DNA of 64,000 nucleotides, taken from the NCBI GenBank assembly GCA_003255065.1, contig QAOA01007064.1, positions 210,422-274,421 on the forward strand. The letters are read 5' to 3'. The notes under the pieces are model-generated. The model did not search any database, was not told the origin of the DNA, and saw only the letters and a program-made list of their open reading frames with translations. Positions 59,258 through 64,000 of this stretch are shown one piece after another. The stretch comes from Cercis canadensis (lineage: Eukaryota; Streptophyta; Magnoliopsida; Fabales; Fabaceae). A program made the position numbers and the translations under genes. Each line of letters opens with the position of its first letter. The stretch's first letter is position 1.

Positions 59258-60701
59258 TGATGAGCTGCCGAGGCTCCTCAAATTAATTAAAGTTTAAGGT
59301 CGGTTTACCTAAGCTACTTGTAGCATAAGGCAACACTAGGTCGAACCAAATTATTGTTCTATTTAGTGAATCAGTTTTAAGAACATATAAACAGGGGGGT
59401 TTTGTTTGATCTCTTAGTGAACAAAGTGGAATAAACTTTCCCTCTTACATCTGAATTTTTCATGAGAAATTCACTAAGTCTATCATACCAAGTCTTAACT
59501 GATTCTGATTTTAATCTATCCTTGATTTCCAAGGATCCATTAAATTATTAACCATGTTCTTGGCTTTTAAAACACATCAAGAAGCCTCTCAATGTCCTAT
59601 GGTGTCCACTGGTTAAGCAACCAGAATTCGGATCAACAGGGGACTAAATGAATTAAGCAAAGATTCAAGTCCAGTTTAACCTAAGTCCAGAATCCAGCCA
59701 AGGGTAATTAATCTGTCCAAAAGCTTAGAACCATTAATTAACCATACAATCCTCTTTTATCACATGCACACAGAATATGAAAATCCAAATCCGAATTAAC
59801 CAATTCAAACAGAATATTTCAAAGGATTGAAAGAACTTGATTAATAACTAAATGAATAACAACAACACATAATCTCAAAATCAATAATCAGAACAGCCAA
59901 AACCTGGATTGATTTGATGATTTAGCCCTCCATGAACAAGAGAAGCCAAGTTCTTACAAAATATCTAGAGAGAAAACTTAAAGACTAAGGAAAACTCAAA
60001 AGCTGTCTAAAATATCTAAAGTGTTGAATATGAATTTCGGCTGCCTTCCCTTGAACATATAGACCTCCAAAATTACATGCACACCCAAATTGCCCTTAGG
60101 GCACACTTGTTCCCATGGGCCTTAGCTTTCATTGGGCTTTGGTTTGGGCTCATTTGGACTTGTCGTGAGGAAGTTAGGCCCATTTAAGTGCCAACAGGTT
60201 TCTGGAACCATCAGCTAACTTCGCCTGGAAATAAGACCATCTAAAATATATAATCTGGTTAACCTATATTCATAACAATTTACGCTCTATGTCTTAGCTT
60301 TCCAATGAGACCCGTTTCAAGTCCATATGACATCTGAAGCTCAAGTTATGGCCCAAACACTGCATGTAGGTCAGGATCCTATGACAGCATGTCTTCTCTG
60401 GCTTCCAGGCTGCATATGACCTTCTGGACCTCCGAATTGGCTTTGGAGCCCTGAATGAAAGTTGTAGATAATTCTCTCATATTTCCTACAAGGTAAGATT
60501 CGAAATTTTTAGACATCCAGAACTCAAGATATGCACGAAACACAGAGACAGCATAAAATGCTCAGTATTGCTGGAAATTGCAATTAGGCACAAATGGATC
60601 CAAAGTCATCAAATGAGATCCAAGTCTACTCAATTAAGCCCAAAAGAGGTTTAAAAGACTAAATATGAGGGATAACTATTGTATAAAAAGTGTGTTTATC
60701 A
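59258..60701 (-). repeat. 3' LTR of Gypsy copy C
   Basis: It begins TGATGAGCTGCC exactly where copy A begins in the other Copia block and ends GTGTTTATCA before aattcccgcacac. The first ~149 bases match copy A almost perfectly; at 59407 a ~80-base stretch unrelated to copies A and B appears, after which similarity resumes at a lower level. Confidence 0.85.
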
Positions 60702-62490
60702 AATTCCCGCACACTTAGCTTTTGCACGTCTCGGGCAAACTAGAATTCCAAAACTAAGAAAAGAAAGAACAAGGAAACAAAAGCAAATTTAAAAACTAAA
60801 GGATTACCTCCCAATGATATTTAAGATATACAGAAGTTCATACCACAAGTAAGATGAGCAATTAAAAATTCAAGGAAGTCACAGCATTCATGAAATAAAA
60901 TTTCTTCTCATCCAAAATCAACAAACAAGGTAACTTCAATTGAAAAATATGAGTCAAGAATGATAGATCCTCACAAGATATATTCTCAATCTCTCAAGTG
61001 TTTTAGAAATTAGGTACTTAACTCAATCAAACTCATGAAGAAATGCACTACCATAAGCTTGCTTATCTTCTACTTCTCCACTACTCAAACAAATGCACAC
61101 ACAAATCAAGAGGACTTTATTTAAGGTTGTGATAAGGCCAAGGTTAAAGGTAAAGGAATGAATCAAAATGGATATCACAAGGTAAAAACTCAAAGAGAAT
61201 AAAAGAACATTGGAGAGGAACTCAAATGACAAGCATTAAATTCCAAGTGTGTAAAGCATATTCTCCTTCTTTTGCACATATTCTTTCCTTTTCTTTTTCT
61301 TTTCCTTTTTCACAATTCAGATTTTTTTTTTTTGATGAACCAATTGGCTCTTTTTTTTCTTTCTTTCTTTCTTTCACATAATACTTTGCACATTAGAATT
61401 CACAACCTCCACACTTGTACTATTAATTACCCACAAGCATAAGAGCTCCTCCAAGACAATGAACCAATGCTCTCCTATTTCCTAAGGTAAGGTAACAACA
61501 TGATATTTTTGTACATAGGCATATAATGAGCTAAGATCAAAGATAGGCAAATAGGCTCAATGGGGGTAATCAAAGGAAAATAATACAAGGTTGGCTATTT
61601 GGCAAAGTAGCTAAATCAAGAAAGAATGCCTCAATCATGTTCATGTATGCAAATGAAAATGTAGCCTCAAAAAGAATCAAGCAAGTTCTAGAGTGAACAA
61701 GTTCCATGAGTGAAATCACACGAGAAGGAAAAGAATGACACATTTGCTAAATCCATTCATCAAAAGCTCAAAATCTCATGTATCTATTAAACTTAATTAC
61801 CAATCCAACATCTAAAACCAAGCATGTGAAATTACGGATGGAAAACAAGTTATTCAATCATGCTATAAACCTTGAAATGTAATTACTTTAAACTTTCAAC
61901 TTCATAAAATCATTCCCTAAAACATCATTGGAAGTAATTAAAACAAAAAAAATTTGACAATTAAACAGAAAATAGCAAAGAGACTAAAAACAGCAAAACA
62001 ATATACTAAACAGAAACAACAAACATAACTAAAAGCAAAAAATCAAAACTAAAAACAGAATTAAAAACAGACACAAAAACAGAAAAACAGAATGTAAACC
62101 TCCCTCACACTTAAATTTGACATTGTCCTCAATGTAAAAACTGCAGTAATTACTTTAAACTTACAACTTCATAAAATCATTCCCTAAAACAACATTGGAA
62201 GGTAATTAAAACAGAAAAAATTTGACAATTAAACAGAAAATAACAAAGAGACTAAAAATAGCAAAACAATATACTAAACAAAAACAACAAACATAACTAA
62301 AAGCAGAAAATCAAAACTAAAAACAGAATTAAAAACAGACACAAAAACAGAAAAATAGAATGTAAACCTCTCCCACACTTAAATTTGACATTGTCCTCAA
62401 TGTAAAAACTGCTAAAAGTAGCAACATATGACAATGAACATCAAGCAAATAAGGACAAGTAAAATAAAAGAGAGAGAAGAAACATCTTTA
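60702..62490 (-). other. Gypsy C 3' non-coding region
   Basis: Counterpart of 7079-8636, longer because of the 267-bp tandem duplication at 61879-62412. No coding sequence is seen. Confidence 0.7.
61879..62412. repeat. 267-bp tandem duplication in Gypsy C
   Basis: gtaattactttaaact..aatgtaaaaactgc at 61879-62145 is repeated at 62146-62412 with few changes. Copies A and B have one unit only. Confidence 0.9.
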
Positions 62491-63859
62491 TCAGGGAAGG
62501 TAAATGACATCTTGCAAGTGGACCTCCTCCACAATATCCTCTTTAGCTCCCTCACAGAATGGCTTGCAGTGGTTGAAACCTGCATGTCCAAGAAATGACC
62601 AAACTTTCCGCACGCATGTGGGGTAAGATAAAGCAGACATCAAGAACAGAAAATTGAAAATAAAATGAACAGAAAACAGTAACAAAAACAAAATAGAATT
62701 AAAAACAAGACAAGAAAACAGAAAATTCAAAGCAAAAACAGAAAACATAAATAGAATAGAAACAGAAGCAAAAACAGAAAACATAATATAATTATAGTAA
62801 TATAATCAGAAAATACTCCCCTGAAGCTCAAGGTATCATTTTCCGATTATTGCAGCAAACACAGCTAGATACCGAGGTCAAAGACCACTCTCACGAAGCC
62901 CTTAAAATACAAAACAAAACTGAAAATCTGATGAATAAAATGAAAGCATAAAAATATATAAGGAAATAAAAGAAACTTTCTAAACAAAAAGAAATTCGGC
63001 ATATGGTGGTGTTGTTCAGGCCATGCAACACCTACATTCTTCCTACCGATATCAAGTGCACAATCAACATAAGGTGATGTCAAAGTAGGAAAGGGTGTAG
63101 AGTTAACCATAGAAGCCATGTCAAGTTCGCCTTAGGTTGTCCCTTGAGAGTTTTCTTCAAAATCTATAGAACCAGATTTACTAGAATCTTCATCTCTCAA
63201 GAATGCAGCGATCTCAGCACACATAGCACATGACAATTCACCATCACAATCAGCACATAATTAGCCCTGCACAGAATCATCAAAACTAACACAATCAGAA
63301 AAATTAGTACCTATCTCATTGTAGACCTCCTTGACTAAATCCTCCTCTGTCTTCTTGGACTGAGTGACTCTATCGAATTCTGGGGTCAATGAATCAGGGA
63401 CTACTTTCTCTACTGTCTGTGGTTTGTTTTCAAGTTGAGGTTCAGTTGGTTATGGCATAGATTCTTCAGTTGGTTTTGGAATTGTATGTGAAGGAATTTT
63501 TTCAGAACCTTGGGCCTGCAATTGACTCATTGAGGATGTCAATTGTCTAATCTGGATATCTAAATTTTGTATGGCGGCCTCTATCCTTTGCTGGAACTGC
63601 ATGGTATGAGTGGCCAATTGTTTCACTAAGTCCTCAATTGAAGACTCAAGTTCTGTGTATGTTGAACTTGGTTGCTGCATAGGCTGCTCAAATGGTTGCC
63701 AATATTGCTGTGGAGGCGCTGCATTGTCATATGTCAGATTGGTATGATCTTTCCAATCATAGTTATAGATGTTGAAGGATGGATCATATGTAAGCTGCTG
63801 TTGGGGTTGGTATGATAGTTCGCTAGGAAATACAGCAGCTGCAGCCATAGAGGGATCTT
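62491..63859 (-). pseudogene. Remnant pol, protease and gag pieces of Gypsy C
   Basis: 62491-62560 is the integrase end (VEEVHLQDVIYLP); 62565-62640 is a reverse-transcriptase piece ([19 protein letters not shown]); 62640-62830 is A-rich filler of aaacagaaa type; 63120-63330 resembles the Cys/Asp-rich tail after the protease; 63450-63848 is gag (Gln-rich, IEDLVKQLATHTMQFQQR). Heavily reduced. Confidence 0.75.
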
Positions 63860-63860
63860 N
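63860..63860. other. Single N, probable contig join
   Basis: Gag sequence on the left, LTR sequence on the right. Confidence 0.85.
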
Positions 63861-64000
63861 AATAGGGGGGTTTTGGTGGTTTATGTGATTAACGAAAATT
63901 AATTATCAGTGGTGAAGTTTAAGAGAAAGCAATCAATCCAAGTCTTTACTAATTCTGATTTAAGTTCATCCTTGAATGGCATATTTAGGAATCTGCTTGA
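63861..64000 (-). mobile_element. Gypsy fragment: LTR sequence fused to gag sequence
   Basis: 63861-63973 resembles the LTR around 5808-5925 (aataggggggttttg.., aaattaattat.agtggt.aa.., aatccaagtctt.act.attctgattt). From 63975 tggcatatttaggaatctgcttga matches gag at 12364-12387 exactly. The two are about 6 kb apart in copy A, so a deletion or rearrangement joins them. Confidence 0.75.

Larger units (their letters stand above)
59258..63859 (-). mobile_element. Shortened Athila-like Gypsy element, copy C
   Basis: A complete-looking 3' LTR (59258-60701) is followed by the usual 3' non-coding region, then only a short integrase end joined to a short reverse-transcriptase piece (about 62491-62640), A-rich DNA, and decayed protease and gag pieces (63120-63848). 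Reverse transcriptase, RNase H and most of integrase are missing. It is a deletion derivative, more diverged from copies A and B than they are from each other. It could only have moved with help from a relative. Confidence 0.85.

Overview
The window is nuclear DNA of a eudicot plant. It is AT-rich, carries nested Copia and Athila-type Gypsy LTR retrotransposons and an hAT transposon with a DUF659-type transposase, and has plant-type genes (a flavonoid/phenylpropanoid O-methyltransferase, a CYP93-like P450 start, a plant STT3A exon). I cannot name the species. Four single N bases (17380, 37012, 47417, 63860) look like contig joins; at two of them the sequence on one side repeats the sequence on the other side.

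Layout. 1-5671: Copia element on the minus strand, interrupted by a solo Gypsy LTR (3849-5275, target duplication CCACC). 5672-16324: a two-LTR Athila-like Gypsy element on the minus strand. 16325-17379: start of an hAT transposon. After the N at 17380 the same Gypsy plus hAT unit is read again (17381-28264) and the hAT element then continues to about 32325, where it meets a gag-protease-integrase fragment of another Copia element (to about 34063). A Gypsy LTR fragment and about 2.3 kb of old repeats follow. 36817-37957 holds LTR-like debris abutting a fragment of an O-methyltransferase pseudogene.

38-53.5 kb is the gene-bearing part. It has one apparently intact two-exon O-methyltransferase gene (39689-41024, minus) with duplicated upstream DNA, a single intact-looking STT3A exon (42913-42975), an unrecognised gene end (about 46870-47294), a CYP93/flavone-synthase-like first-exon fragment (49417-49908), and several MITEs, two of them with shared GAGTAAA ends and perfect 9-bp target duplications.

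53491-59257 is a second, roughly 99% identical copy of the Copia block, solo LTR included. It meets a Gypsy LTR at the same base as the first copy, but beyond about 59406 this is a different, shortened Gypsy element (59258-63859). The last 140 bases fuse Gypsy LTR sequence to gag sequence.

Only the O-methyltransferase looks like a complete working host gene. It and the P450 fragment would both act on phenolics such as flavonoids, but nothing shows they form a functioning cluster. I found no CRISPR array, no rRNA or tRNA gene, and no convincing new defence or metabolic system. The most informative signals are the duplicated blocks at contig joins and the recombination scars between elements.
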